Notes under the pieces: generated by a model
What the model saw: only the letters and a program-made list of their open reading frames with translations
Database searches by the model: none
What the model was told of the DNA's origin: nothing
Assembly: GCF_003054965.1 (NCBI RefSeq)
Contig: NZ_MIES01000026.1
Location: 434,001 to 498,000, forward strand
Direction: 5' to 3'
DNA from: Saccharospirillum sp. MSK14-1
GTDB taxonomy: Bacteria; Pseudomonadota; Gammaproteobacteria; Pseudomonadales; Natronospirillaceae
Length of the DNA: 64,000 bases
In this document: one piece after another, positions 42,092 through 51,016 of the stretch
How the letters are laid out: each line of letters opens with the position of its first letter
How positions within the stretch are numbered: the first letter of the stretch is position 1
Program-made: the position numbers and the translations under genes

Positions 42092-44083
42092 TTATTTAAA
42101 CCAGGTGGACCAGGTATGGAGCGTGCTTGACTGGGTTGCGGCCTCCCAAACAACGATGACCGTGCCGGCTTGGTTACTATCTAATTGCGGGTTTTTTGAG
42201 CCTCGAGATGACTGATTGGATTGGCTCTTATCGATGTAATGCAGCTCCTTTGGTGTTGCATTGCGCCAGTCGCCGACACCGAGGGCGTGCACACTGGCCC
42301 AGATCGCAACGATGTTATCGCCGTCGCTCTGGTTGACCTGCTCCCAAACGGCGATGGCGTCTCCGCCTGGGGTGAGGGCAATCTGGGGTTGGCTGACGTC
42401 CTGGTTTTCAACGCCTTCGGTGGTGTCTAACCGAACGACGCCTTTCCAGTTGAGACTGTCTGGATCGTATTGGTTTACCCAAATATGGCGACGGTTGGTG
42501 TCATCCTCGTTTTGCTGCCAGACAGCGACCGCGCGACCGCGCTCATCGATGGCAATATCGGGTAGGTCGGCGTGCCCTTCGGTTGTTTCCAGCAATACGG
42601 CTTCACTGTCCCATTCACCGTCGGCAAAGGTTATGGCGCGAATATCGGTCTTGCTGTCGCCAGCGGCAGAGGACGATGGCGTTTCCCACACCGCTACGGC
42701 TTGCCCGGCCTCGTTCAGCGCAATCTGCGGATGGCCGGTGTTTTTGTGATCGTTAAAGTCGTCAATGCGCTGTTCGTCGAGCAGGGTTGGTTCACTCCAG
42801 TTCCCTTCCTGTGTGAACGTACTGGCCCAGATGCGCGCAGCCGCGGATGTTTCGCCTTGCCCCTGCTCCAGTTCACGCCAAACGGCAATGGCCAGGTTAT
42901 TGTCGTTTAAGGCCAGTTGAGGCGCACTGCGGTAGCCACCGTAGCTATCCATGGCGTGGCTGATGGGTGTGCCCGCACTCCAGCTTTTGGAGCCCCAGTC
43001 ATAGTGGCTGTAGCTCACTCGAGCCCTGCTACCGTAGTATTCAAACACGGCTAACGCGAGGCGATTATTATTCAGAGCGATCTGTGGACGGTTGTGTGAG
43101 TTCTCGAGGGGGTGCGCTGCGGTATCATTCCAGGCTGCCTGGCTGGGCCGGACATGGGCCCAGCTTGTGGCGTTTTTGAACCAAACAACAATGGCATCGC
43201 CAACGTCGTTTAAGGCCACCTGGGCGTCAGCCGCATTTCGGTTTAATGATTCCTGAAGGCGGCTGGCCGCAGCATCCTGCCAACCGCCCTTTTCCGCGTA
43301 GTAGTCTTTTGCCCAGATATTGGGCTTGCCATCGCCATCCACGTATCGATTTGGCAACCAGACCAACGCCGCGTCCCCATCATTATTCAAAGCGATCCCA
43401 GGTGATGTGTCTTGGGCAGCCCTGTGATTATCGGTGATCTGTTCCGGCTCCGTTTGCCAGGCCCGGCAGTGAATCTGAAGGGTATCGATATCGGTCCCCT
43501 CGACGGTGCCGTTGCCATTGGCCGCAACGGTGCACAGTTGCTGCTCGGGGTTTTGGGTAATGGCGACCTGATAGGCGGTGCCGTTGTGCAACGGTGTTTC
43601 ATTGAAATTGAACGCTGTCGCTCCGCCCGCAATATCGACTGGCGGTTTGGCGTTCAGGCTTAATTGCAGGCCGTTGGTGTTCAGTCCGGTGATGGTTCCG
43701 CTGATGACATGCGCTTCGTCTCTGGGAAAGCAGGTCACCTGAACGTCGGTGATGTTATTGCCATCAATAATGCCGGTGCCGTTACTGATATCGCAGAGTT
43801 GATCGTCCGGTACACCAAAATGCGTGACGTGGTATTCGCTGTTATCGGTCAGTTCGGTCGTGAATTCGAACGTACCATTGCCTCGATTGTTCAGGGTTTC
43901 GGTGTCGTTTAACGTCAGACTCAGCGTCCCGTTAAGGCCGGAGACGGTGCCTTTAATACGGTAGGTGTTTGGGCTTTCAGGGACGCCCTGTCCCGTTGAG
44001 CCGGTGTCATTGCATCCGGCCAGTAGTGTGAGCAGTAAGCTGATCACCATCAGTTTGAACGGGGTGCGGTAATCGGGTTTCAT
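42092..44083 (-). CDS. Lipoprotein with eight beta-propeller-like repeats
   Basis: A 663-residue lipoprotein. The lipobox LLAGC follows a hydrophobic segment (KLMVISLLLTLLAG). Two tandem N-terminal domains of about 80 residues each end in a cysteine pair (QLCDI ... VTCFP and QLCTV ... IHCRA). From about residue 230, eight repeats of roughly 55 residues carry the pattern (A/P)-Q-(I/L)-ALN-x4-A-(I/V)-(A/V)-VW, for example PQIALNEAGQAVAVWETP. Eight such units suggest an eight-bladed propeller. The ATG at 44083 has TGAGG upstream. Function is unknown; it lies beside the alpha-glucoside locus and has AAATCGTTT motifs upstream. Confidence 0.85.
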   Translation of the reverse strand: MKPDYRTPFKLMVISLLLTLLAGCNDTGSTGQGVPESPNTYRIKGTVSGLNGTLSLTLNDTETLNNRGNGTFEFTTELTDNSEYHVTHFGVPDDQLCDISNGTGIIDGNNITDVQVTCFPRDEAHVISGTITGLNTNGLQLSLNAKPPVDIAGGATAFNFNETPLHNGTAYQVAITQNPEQQLCTVAANGNGTVEGTDIDTLQIHCRAWQTEPEQITDNHRAAQDTSPGIALNNDGDAALVWLPNRYVDGDGKPNIWAKDYYAEKGGWQDAAASRLQESLNRNAADAQVALNDVGDAIVVWFKNATSWAHVRPSQAAWNDTAAHPLENSHNRPQIALNNNRLALAVFEYYGSRARVSYSHYDWGSKSWSAGTPISHAMDSYGGYRSAPQLALNDNNLAIAVWRELEQGQGETSAAARIWASTFTQEGNWSEPTLLDEQRIDDFNDHKNTGHPQIALNEAGQAVAVWETPSSSAAGDSKTDIRAITFADGEWDSEAVLLETTEGHADLPDIAIDERGRAVAVWQQNEDDTNRRHIWVNQYDPDSLNWKGVVRLDTTEGVENQDVSQPQIALTPGGDAIAVWEQVNQSDGDNIVAIWASVHALGVGDWRNATPKELHYIDKSQSNQSSRGSKNPQLDSNQAGTVIVVWEAATQSSTLHTWSTWFK

Positions 44084-44181
44084 AAGTCGCCTCAGCGCAG
44101 ATGGGTTGGCGGGGGAGCGCTTAGCAATGTTGTTACGTGGCCACCCCAAGGTTGCGCTAGGGTAGAAAACGGTAGTTTGAG

Positions 44182-44202
44182 AAATCGTTTAATAAATCGT
44201 TT
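44182..44202. promoter_or_regulatory. Two AAATCGTTT motifs, 12 bases apart
   Basis: AAATCGTTT occurs at 44182-44190 and 44194-44202, 100 bases upstream of the lipoprotein start. It resembles half of the CG-centred LacI palindromes at 51.0 and 52.7 kb. The whole gap 44084-44388 (305 bases) holds no other gene that I can support; promoters of the lipoprotein and of the small plus-strand gene must lie here. Confidence 0.4.
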
Positions 44203-44388
44203 GAATTACATCTGTTCGTTTGAGAAAACCGACTTTCATTGACGCCTTTACACGATTGAATCAGGAAAACGAATTCGAGTTGCACCGTCAGTGACTTTCG
44301 GCGGCTGTTTCGGCGTGACTCTGCGCTTAGGGTAGGGCGAGTGTTATAACAATGACTGACGGTCTGTTACTGCTAGGAGAGCCGCGAT

Positions 44389-44553
44389 ATGCGCGAAGTG
44401 CGATATGAGATTGTGAAACAAGGGGTGTCGTTCGGTACGGTGCTGGCCATTGTGCTGTCGTGGAGTGCCAATAAGTCGATCCTTTGGGCGATTATCCACG
44501 GCTTGTTCAGCTGGTTTTATGTGCTTTATTTTGCGCTGTTTAAATCGGTTTAA
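44389..44553 (+). CDS. Small membrane protein, 54 residues
   Basis: ATG follows AGGAGAG by eight bases and the frame closes at 44553. The product has one central hydrophobic span, with SFGTVLAIVLSWSANKSILW and HGLFSWFYVLYFALF. From memory, small proteins of this SFGT...WAI-HG-SWFYV pattern recur in bacterial genomes without a known role. It ends nine bases before the convergent lacI-type gene. Its short length would make automated callers miss it. Confidence 0.75.
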   Translation: MREVRYEIVKQGVSFGTVLAIVLSWSANKSILWAIIHGLFSWFYVLYFALFKSV

Positions 44554-44562
44554 GAGCGCGGC

Positions 44563-45636
44563 TTAAGCCGTTTCGCGCACCTGCAATTGGGTGGGCAGAA
44601 TCTGGCTTTTAAAACGTTCCGGGTCGAGCGCCATCATCGCGGCCAGCCGGCCTTTTTCGATGCTGGGTTGGTAGACGGTGGTGATGGCCGGGTGCGAACG
44701 TCGCGCTTCGGATATGTCGTCGAAGCCGATAATTTTTAAATCGTCCGGTACGCGAATATCCAGATCGCGTGCCACACTCAAGGCCGCCAGTGCCAGCTGG
44801 TCGGACATACAGAACAGCGCTTTGGGGCGCGGCTCACACAGCAAGGCTTCGCGCGCGGCTTTAACGCCGTCGGACCAGTTGCTTTCGTGCGTATTCCACA
44901 CCTGATCTGCCAGAATTTTACCGCCGACTTCGGCAGCTGCATCGCGGTAGGCATCGAGACGCTGGCGCGAAATGGACGTGGCCGAATCGATCAGTTCAAT
45001 CTCGCTGATGCGACCGACGGCGTCAGAACGAATCAAGCGCAGGCCGATGACCGCGACCGGGGCGTCGCCACCGATCTGACGATAAATGTGCTGCGCTGCC
45101 TGTTTGGCACCGCCGTAGTTGTCGATGTTCAGTGAGAGGTGATTGCCCAGCGTAAAATCGACGGTGACCACCGGTTTATGCTGTCGCTCCAGACGCTGAA
45201 TAATGCCCAGGTCGCGCGGCGGCCCGTAGATGATAAAACGGTCGGGAATCGATTCCATCGATTGCTGGTGGTAGAAATCGTCGCGGCCGGGCATGAGCAA
45301 CAAATTCACGCGCGCGTCATCGAGCACTTCAGCAACGCCTTGCAGAAATTCGGTCGCACAGCTGTCGCGAAAGTTATACGCCAGACGTTCGGCGAGCATG
45401 ACGCCGACCACGCCGGTCGCGCCGGTGCGTAACGAGCGCGCAGCCGGGTTCGGACCATGGTAACCAAGCCGCTCGCACTCTTTGAGAATGCGATCGCGCA
45501 GCACGGCCGAGAGCTGATCCGGTCGATTGAACGCATTGGAAATTGACGCCGTCGATACCCCCAAGGCATCGGCGACGGCTTTTAAGGTCATGCGTTTGGT
45601 TGGTGCTTTGTTGTTGTCTTTGTTGATCACACGCAT
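44563..45636 (-). CDS. LacI-family repressor of the alpha-glucoside locus
   Basis: A 357-residue LacI/GalR regulator. The N-terminal helix-turn-helix and hinge read TLKAVADALGVSTASISNAF and ERLGYHGPNPAARSLRTGAT; a periplasmic-binding-like effector domain follows (GFDDISEARRSHPAITTVYQ). It is the last gene of the agl cluster on the same strand, 42 bases after the alpha-glucosidase gene with a hairpin between. It probably represses aglEFG-glucosidase and sucrose phosphorylase through the CG-centred palindromes at 51017 and 52676. The inducer is likely an alpha-glucoside or sugar phosphate. Confidence 0.93.
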   Translation of the reverse strand: MRVINKDNNKAPTKRMTLKAVADALGVSTASISNAFNRPDQLSAVLRDRILKECERLGYHGPNPAARSLRTGATGVVGVMLAERLAYNFRDSCATEFLQGVAEVLDDARVNLLLMPGRDDFYHQQSMESIPDRFIIYGPPRDLGIIQRLERQHKPVVTVDFTLGNHLSLNIDNYGGAKQAAQHIYRQIGGDAPVAVIGLRLIRSDAVGRISEIELIDSATSISRQRLDAYRDAAAEVGGKILADQVWNTHESNWSDGVKAAREALLCEPRPKALFCMSDQLALAALSVARDLDIRVPDDLKIIGFDDISEARRSHPAITTVYQPSIEKGRLAAMMALDPERFKSQILPTQLQVRETA

Positions 45637-45652
45637 ATTGTCCGCCAGGAAA

Positions 45653-45674
45653 ACGCCGGCACCAGGGCCGGCGT
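45653..45674 (-). terminator. Hairpin between alpha-glucosidase and lacI genes
   Basis: Perfect 8-bp arms ACGCCGGC and GCCGGCGT close a six-base loop. On the minus strand the stem is followed by TTTTCC. It may terminate or attenuate agl transcription before the regulator gene, which then could be expressed at a lower level by read-through. Confidence 0.65.
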
Positions 45675-45678
45675 CCGC

Positions 45679-47280
45679 TTACTCGGTCCAGGCTGCCAGA
45701 GTGTAAGCCGGAATTCGGTCTCCGGTTGCGGCTTGGAAACCAGGGACGGTCTGAGCGCTGCCTGAGACCTCAACCGGCAATTCCCGGCTGGTCATGTTCA
45801 GGGCAATCACCAGACTTTCCTGATCGTTCACCCGCCGGAACAGCAGCAGGTCTTTGTCGCTGTCGAGCCACTCAAAGCGGCCGTCTTTCAGTGCCGGATG
45901 TTCACGGCGCCAAGCCAATAACTGACGGCTGAAGTTGAGCGTGGATTCGGTATCGACGCCCTGCTCACCCACGGCCAGCTGACGATGGATCGGCTCGATG
46001 GGCAACCAGGGATGACCGCCGGAGGTGAAACCGCCCATGGCTTCATTGAGCCAGGGAATCGGTGTCCGGCAGCCGTCGCGGCCTTTGAATTCGGGCCAGA
46101 ATTCGATACCGAACGGGTCTTGCAGCAGTTCGAACGGCACCTCAGCTTCGGGCAGGCCCAGCTCTTCACCCTGATAAATGCACGGGCTGCCGCGCAAGGT
46201 GGCGAGCAAACCTAAGGTGGTGCGTACATAGGCTTTGGGGTCGTCGGCGTCTTTGCCCCAACGACTGGCCGAACGCTCAACATCGTGGTTACTCAGCGCA
46301 AAACAAGGCCAACCATCGCCGAGGTTTTGTTCCACCCGTTCAATGGTACCGCGGATGTAATCGACGCTGTGTTCTTTTTCCAACAATTCGAAGGTGTAAG
46401 CCATGTGCAGCTTGTCACCGTTCGAGGTGTACTGCGCCATGTATTTCATGCCGCCCGGTGCGCCGATTTCACCCACGGTGGTGGTGCCCGGGAACTCATC
46501 CATGACCGCACGCAAGCGCTTGAGGAAATCGAGGTTTTCGTCGCGGCACATTTGGTTCACGTGATACTGACGGGTGAACGGATTCACCTTGTCGGCCCCG
46601 ACAAACTGTTTCTCCGGCGAGTCGGCCAGACCGTTATCGGTCAGCGCCGCATCGTGGAAATACATGTTAACCACGTCCAGACGGAAACCGTCGACACCCA
46701 ACTCCAGCCAGAAGCGGGCGGTGTCGAGAATGGCGTTTTGGACATCCGGATTATGGAAGTTCAGATCCGGCTGGCTGGCCAGGAAGTTGTGCATAAAGTA
46801 CTGGCCACGGCGAGTATCGAACTGCCAGGCCGGGCCACCGAACAGGGACAGCCAATTGTTCGGTGCGGTGCCATCGGGTTTGGGGTCCGCCCAGACGTAC
46901 CAGTCGGCTTTGGGATTGTCGCGACTTTCGCGGCTTTCCTTAAACCACAGGTGCTGGTCTGAGGTGTGGCTGTAAACCTGGTCGATGATGACCTTCAATC
47001 CCTTCTGGTGCGCTTCTTCAATTAAGTGTTTGAAGTCGTGCAGCGAACCGAACATCGGATCGACATCTTTGTAATCGGAGATGTCGTAACCGAAGTCCTT
47101 CATCGGTGAGGTGAAAAACGGCGACAGCCAGATGGCGTCGACGCCCAGCTCGGCGATGTAATCCAGATGCGCAATGACACCGGGAATATCACCGATACCG
47201 TCACCGTTGCTGTCGAAGAACGAGCGCGGGTAGATCTGATAGATCACGCCACCGCGCCACCAGTTGAGATCGGATGACAC
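45679..47280 (-). CDS. aglA: Alpha-glucosidase, GH13_23 (GTG start)
   Basis: A 533-residue exo-alpha-glucosidase. The catalytic residues fall at Asp 202 (FRLDVVN), Glu 271 (TVGEIGAP) and Asp 333 (LSNHDVERS), the same numbers as recalled for the Halomonas alpha-glucosidase HaG, which prefers sucrose, maltose and other short alpha-glucosides. No signal peptide is seen, so it acts on imported sugars in the cytoplasm. The GTG at 47280 has GGAGG nine bases upstream and lies five bases after the aglG stop. It is the fourth gene of the aglEFG operon. Confidence 0.95.
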   Translation of the reverse strand: MSSDLNWWRGGVIYQIYPRSFFDSNGDGIGDIPGVIAHLDYIAELGVDAIWLSPFFTSPMKDFGYDISDYKDVDPMFGSLHDFKHLIEEAHQKGLKVIIDQVYSHTSDQHLWFKESRESRDNPKADWYVWADPKPDGTAPNNWLSLFGGPAWQFDTRRGQYFMHNFLASQPDLNFHNPDVQNAILDTARFWLELGVDGFRLDVVNMYFHDAALTDNGLADSPEKQFVGADKVNPFTRQYHVNQMCRDENLDFLKRLRAVMDEFPGTTTVGEIGAPGGMKYMAQYTSNGDKLHMAYTFELLEKEHSVDYIRGTIERVEQNLGDGWPCFALSNHDVERSASRWGKDADDPKAYVRTTLGLLATLRGSPCIYQGEELGLPEAEVPFELLQDPFGIEFWPEFKGRDGCRTPIPWLNEAMGGFTSGGHPWLPIEPIHRQLAVGEQGVDTESTLNFSRQLLAWRREHPALKDGRFEWLDSDKDLLLFRRVNDQESLVIALNMTSRELPVEVSGSAQTVPGFQAATGDRIPAYTLAAWTE

Positions 47281-47285
47281 TTAAA

Positions 47286-48437
47286 TCAGCCTCCTTTGAC
47301 TGAACCGGCCAGCAGGCCGCGAACGAAATAACGTTGCATGGAAATGAAGACGATCAACGGCACGATCATGGTCACGAACGCACCAGCAGTGAGGATTTCC
47401 CAGTTGTCGCCGCGTGAACCCAGCAGCTCAACCAACTGAGCGGTCATCACCGTTTTACCTTCGCCCTGGCCGAGGAACACCAACGCCACCAGCAGGTCGT
47501 TCCAGACCCAGAGGAACTGGAAGATGGAGAACGACGCCAGCGCCGGCAGTGACAACGGCAGCACGATGGTACGGAACACATCGAAGTGACTGGCGCCGTC
47601 CATCCGGGCGGATTCCATCACTTCTTTGGGCAGACCGGCCATATAGTTACGCAGCAGATACACCGCCAGCGACAAACCAAAGGCGGTGTGCGCCAGCCAG
47701 ATACCGGGGTAAGACTTCGGCTCAGTACCGAAAATGCCACCCAGGGTGGTGTACATGCGCAGCACCGGAATCAGTGAGATTTGCAGCGGTACCACCAGCA
47801 GACCCACGATCATCGCCAGTACCAGCATCCGGCCTTTGAAACGCATCCAGGCCAGCGCGTAGGCGGCAAAGGCGGCGATCAGAATGGGGATAAAGGTGGA
47901 CGGCAAGGTCACGGTCATGGTGTTGATAAAGGCACGGCCGACGCCTTCGGACGCCATCACTTCCTTGTAGTTCTGCAAGGTGAAGATGGGCGGTACTTCG
48001 GCGATGTAGAACACCCGTTGGCCCCGGTTGTGGCTGAACGGTTCGTCAGACACCCAGCTGAAGTCGCCATCGGCGGTGAGCGTCATTTGCGAGCCGTCGT
48101 CCAGGGTGGTGGTGTCGCCGGCGGCAAAGGCCGTCAGGTCGGTCGGACGCAGGCTCCAGCTTTGCACTTCTTTGCCCTGATCGACATCGAAGATGTTGCC
48201 TTCAATGACGAACTGACCGTTCTGTTCGCTTTGCGCCTCGGCCGTTGGCGTGCGGTAGAACTCGTTGCTTTCACTGGCCGACAACGACGTCCACCAACCG
48301 GTCTGTGCCAGCTGGTCTTTGTCACGCACTGAGCTGATCAACAGGCCCAGTGTTGGAATGGTCCAGAGGGCGACCAGGATAAATACCGTCAGGTGTTTGC
48401 CACCGACAGTCAGAATCGAAGAGTTATGGCTGCTCAT
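47286..48437 (-). CDS. aglG: Alpha-glucoside ABC transporter permease AglG
   Basis: A 383-residue inner-membrane permease of the MalG type. The first helix (about 15-33) is followed by a periplasmic insertion of roughly 120 residues, as in AglG of rhizobia, and then five more helices. The ATPase-contact (EAA) loop is ESARMDGASHFDVFRTIVLP. With AglF and AglE it should import sucrose, trehalose, maltose or related glucosides. It lies ten bases after aglF. Confidence 0.94.
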   Translation of the reverse strand: MSSHNSSILTVGGKHLTVFILVALWTIPTLGLLISSVRDKDQLAQTGWWTSLSASESNEFYRTPTAEAQSEQNGQFVIEGNIFDVDQGKEVQSWSLRPTDLTAFAAGDTTTLDDGSQMTLTADGDFSWVSDEPFSHNRGQRVFYIAEVPPIFTLQNYKEVMASEGVGRAFINTMTVTLPSTFIPILIAAFAAYALAWMRFKGRMLVLAMIVGLLVVPLQISLIPVLRMYTTLGGIFGTEPKSYPGIWLAHTAFGLSLAVYLLRNYMAGLPKEVMESARMDGASHFDVFRTIVLPLSLPALASFSIFQFLWVWNDLLVALVFLGQGEGKTVMTAQLVELLGSRGDNWEILTAGAFVTMIVPLIVFISMQRYFVRGLLAGSVKGG

Positions 48438-48447
48438 GGTCGGCTCC

Positions 48448-49455
48448 TTATTGTTCGTCCTGGCGCGCGCGCCGGATGTTATAGAGCATGACAGGCGTCA
48501 CGGCGAACATGATGACCAGAGCGATGGCGCTCCCTTTACCAATGTCACCGGCCCGGAACAGCTGGTCATACATGAAGTTGGCCAGCACGTTGGTGTCCCA
48601 CTGACCGTTGGTCATGGCAAAGACGATGTCGAAGATCTTCAGCACCAGAATGGTGATGGTGGTCCACACCACGACGATGGTGCCGAAAATCTGCGGGATC
48701 ACGATCTTGAAGAAGATGGAGAACTGGTTGGCGCCTTCGATGATCGCCGCTTCCAGGGTGTCTTCGGGCACACCGCGAATGGCGGCGCCGAGGATGACCA
48801 TGGCAAAACCGGTCTGAATCCACACCAGGATGATCATCAGCAGGAAGTTGTTCCAGAACGGCACCGTAATCCAGGGGGTCGGATCGGCACCGAACGCGAC
48901 AACGATGGCGTTGAGCAAACCGATCTGCTCTTCACCGACACCGCGGTAATCGTAAATAAATTTCCAGATCACCGAGGCACCGACAAAAGAAATCGCCATC
49001 GGCAAAAACACCAGCGTACGCGCCAGCTTGCCCCACCACAGACGGTCGGTCATATAGGCGATCAGCAAACCAAAGCCGGTCGCCAGGGTCGGCACAAAGA
49101 TCAGCCATAAAATATTGTTGCGAACCGCCACCCAGAAATTGGGGTTCTGAACGGCCCAGGCGTAGTTGGCCAGGCCGACGAATTCGTTGGCGTTTCGATC
49201 GAGCACGGAGTACCACAAAGAGGCAAATACGGGGTACACCAGATAAACAAGCAGAATAAGCACCGCTGGACCGATAAAGATCCAGGGACGGATGGATTCG
49301 CGCAGGTTATCGCGCTTCATCCGGGCGGCATCGCCGCTGAGCGAATCACTGGACAGGAAACGGTCCAGCAGATAGTTCGATCCAAGAAAAAATAGGGCAC
49401 TGAGGCCTATTGCCAGGGCAATAGCAATCACTGCCGTGATAATTTGCTGAGCCAC
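48448..49455 (-). CDS. aglF: Alpha-glucoside ABC transporter permease AglF
   Basis: A 335-residue MalF-type permease with six to seven helices. The EAA loop is EAAIIEGANQFSIFFKIVIP. The N-terminal segment up to about residue 50 is a single hydrophobic span and a basic linker (DAARMKRDNLRESIRPWIFI). It pairs with AglG. The gene is 105 bases after aglE, separated by two strong hairpins. Confidence 0.94.
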   Translation of the reverse strand: MAQQIITAVIAIALAIGLSALFFLGSNYLLDRFLSSDSLSGDAARMKRDNLRESIRPWIFIGPAVLILLVYLVYPVFASLWYSVLDRNANEFVGLANYAWAVQNPNFWVAVRNNILWLIFVPTLATGFGLLIAYMTDRLWWGKLARTLVFLPMAISFVGASVIWKFIYDYRGVGEEQIGLLNAIVVAFGADPTPWITVPFWNNFLLMIILVWIQTGFAMVILGAAIRGVPEDTLEAAIIEGANQFSIFFKIVIPQIFGTIVVVWTTITILVLKIFDIVFAMTNGQWDTNVLANFMYDQLFRAGDIGKGSAIALVIMFAVTPVMLYNIRRARQDEQ

Positions 49456-49488
49456 AGTTGTCTCCTGACCAAGAAGGGGTTAAAAGCA

Positions 49489-49513
49489 GCCCGCCCCGAA
49501 GAACGGGGCGGGC
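49489..49513 (-). terminator. Strong hairpin between aglE and aglF, attenuator-like
   Basis: Perfect 10-bp arms GCCCGCCCCG and CGGGGCGGGC close a five-base loop. On the minus strand, TGCTTTTAA follows. In binding-protein operons such stems stabilise the binding-protein message and lower permease expression; this one has the right position and strength. Confidence 0.7.
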
Positions 49514-49518
49514 GGGGT

Positions 49519-49538
49519 ACGACGACCGCAGTCGTCGT
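49519..49538 (-). terminator. Second hairpin between aglE and aglF
   Basis: Perfect 8-bp arms ACGACGAC and GTCGTCGT around a CGCA loop, five bases from the first hairpin. The two form a tandem pair just after the aglE stop. Confidence 0.6.
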
Positions 49539-49560
49539 GGCTCGGGTAAGGGGCCTCGAC

Positions 49561-50913
49561 TTAGAGGTTATCCCAGGCCGATTGGATGTCGTCAGCTACG
49601 TCTTCGGCAGAATCGCCACTGACGTAATCGACCATACCGGTCCAGAAGGCACCTGCGCCGATGCCGCCAGGCATCAGGTCAGAACCATCGAAACGGAAGG
49701 TGTCGGCGCTTTGCAGGATCTCAGCTTGACGACGCAGGGTGTCGTTAGCGAACAGATCGTTGTTCACACCGGTGTGCGGTGTCAGGAAGCCACCGTTGAT
49801 CATCCAGATTTCATGCGCCAGCGGAGTGGTCAGGTATTCCATCAGAGCCACAGCCGCTTCGTTTTCTTTCGGCATGGTGACAACGGTGCCTGCGCCCAGT
49901 ACCGGGTTACCCAGGTTTTTGGACTCGAAAGCCGGCAAGTAGAAGAAGTCGATGTCTTCACCCACAACAGTACCTTCCGGGAAGAAGGCCGGGATGAAGC
50001 TCGCCTGACGGTGCATGAAGCAGCCCGGCGGGATGTCGAACAGGCCGTTCGGGCTTTCGCGGAAGTCGGTAGAGCCAACTGCCTGAGCGCCGCCTTGAAC
50101 GTAGTCGTCGTTCTTAGCGAAGTCGCCGAACAGTTCGATGGCTTCAACCACGCGCGGATCGTTGAACGGGATTTCGTTGCTGACCCACTGGTCGTAAACC
50201 GCTGGCTCATGCAGACGCAACATCATGTCTTCAACCCAGTCGGTGGCCGGCCAGCCGGTGGCAGCACCGCTACCCAGACCGATACACCAAGGTGTTTGAC
50301 CATCGGCAACCATCTGGTCAGACAGTTCGATCAGCTCTTCCATGGATTCTGGAACGTCATAGCCGTAGTCGGCGAAGTTGTCCGGGGAGTACCAAACCAG
50401 ACTCTTCAGGTCGACGCGGAAGAAGACACCGTAGAAGTTGTCGTTACCGCTGGCGTCGGCGTAAGTACCCAGATCAACCCAGGATTGACCGGCCGCGTAG
50501 TTGTCCAGAACGTCTTCACGCAGTTGTGAAGACAGCGGTGCCAACAGGTCCTGGCTGGCCATATCGGAGGCCAGACCTGGCTGCGGGAAGATCGCCAGGT
50601 TGGGCGGAGAGCCGGCCTGGAGATCGATGCGAATTTGTTGTTCGAAGCTGTCTGAACCGGAGTACTGCACATCCGCACCGGTGGCTTCTTCGAAGTGGCT
50701 GACGATGGCGTTAAAGATGGCGTTTTCCGGCGCCAACCAAGGACCGGCGACGGTAACCGTCTGACCGGACAGATCCATGTCATCGAATTTATTCAGTGAA
50801 TCCCAGTGGAAATCACCGGAACCACGGCTTGGGTTTTCCTCAGCAGCAGCGCCTGCAGCAAAAGCCGCTGACATAGCGACGACGAGCGTCTTTTTCATCA
50901 AGGATTTTGTCAT
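49561..50913 (-). CDS. aglE: Alpha-glucoside-binding protein AglE
   Basis: A 450-residue periplasmic substrate-binding protein of family 1. The signal peptide (KKTLVVAMSAAFAAGAAA) precedes mature sequence with VTVAGPWLAPENAIFNAIVS, EEATGADVQYSGSDSFEQQI, DVPESMEELIELSDQMV and DWVEDMMLRLHEPAVYDQW, all typical of AglE of alpha-glucoside transport. It is the first gene of the aglEFG-aglA operon. The upstream LacI-type palindrome at 51017 lies 104 bases from the start. Confidence 0.94.
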   Translation of the reverse strand: MTKSLMKKTLVVAMSAAFAAGAAAEENPSRGSGDFHWDSLNKFDDMDLSGQTVTVAGPWLAPENAIFNAIVSHFEEATGADVQYSGSDSFEQQIRIDLQAGSPPNLAIFPQPGLASDMASQDLLAPLSSQLREDVLDNYAAGQSWVDLGTYADASGNDNFYGVFFRVDLKSLVWYSPDNFADYGYDVPESMEELIELSDQMVADGQTPWCIGLGSGAATGWPATDWVEDMMLRLHEPAVYDQWVSNEIPFNDPRVVEAIELFGDFAKNDDYVQGGAQAVGSTDFRESPNGLFDIPPGCFMHRQASFIPAFFPEGTVVGEDIDFFYLPAFESKNLGNPVLGAGTVVTMPKENEAAVALMEYLTTPLAHEIWMINGGFLTPHTGVNNDLFANDTLRRQAEILQSADTFRFDGSDLMPGGIGAGAFWTGMVDYVSGDSAEDVADDIQSAWDNL

Positions 50914-51016
50914 TTTTGTAGCCCTTTTCGTGCAATGGGATGGTTCGCGTTTTCAAAATCAGCGCCACACACCGGGGGTGATAACAGACGCTGGGCTTGG
51001 AAAGCACGGTCGATAG

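Noticed and set aside
49444-50529. A 361-codon plus-strand open frame opposite aglE
   Set aside because: AglE is a clear binding protein with a signal peptide; the antisense frame has no ribosome site or family features.
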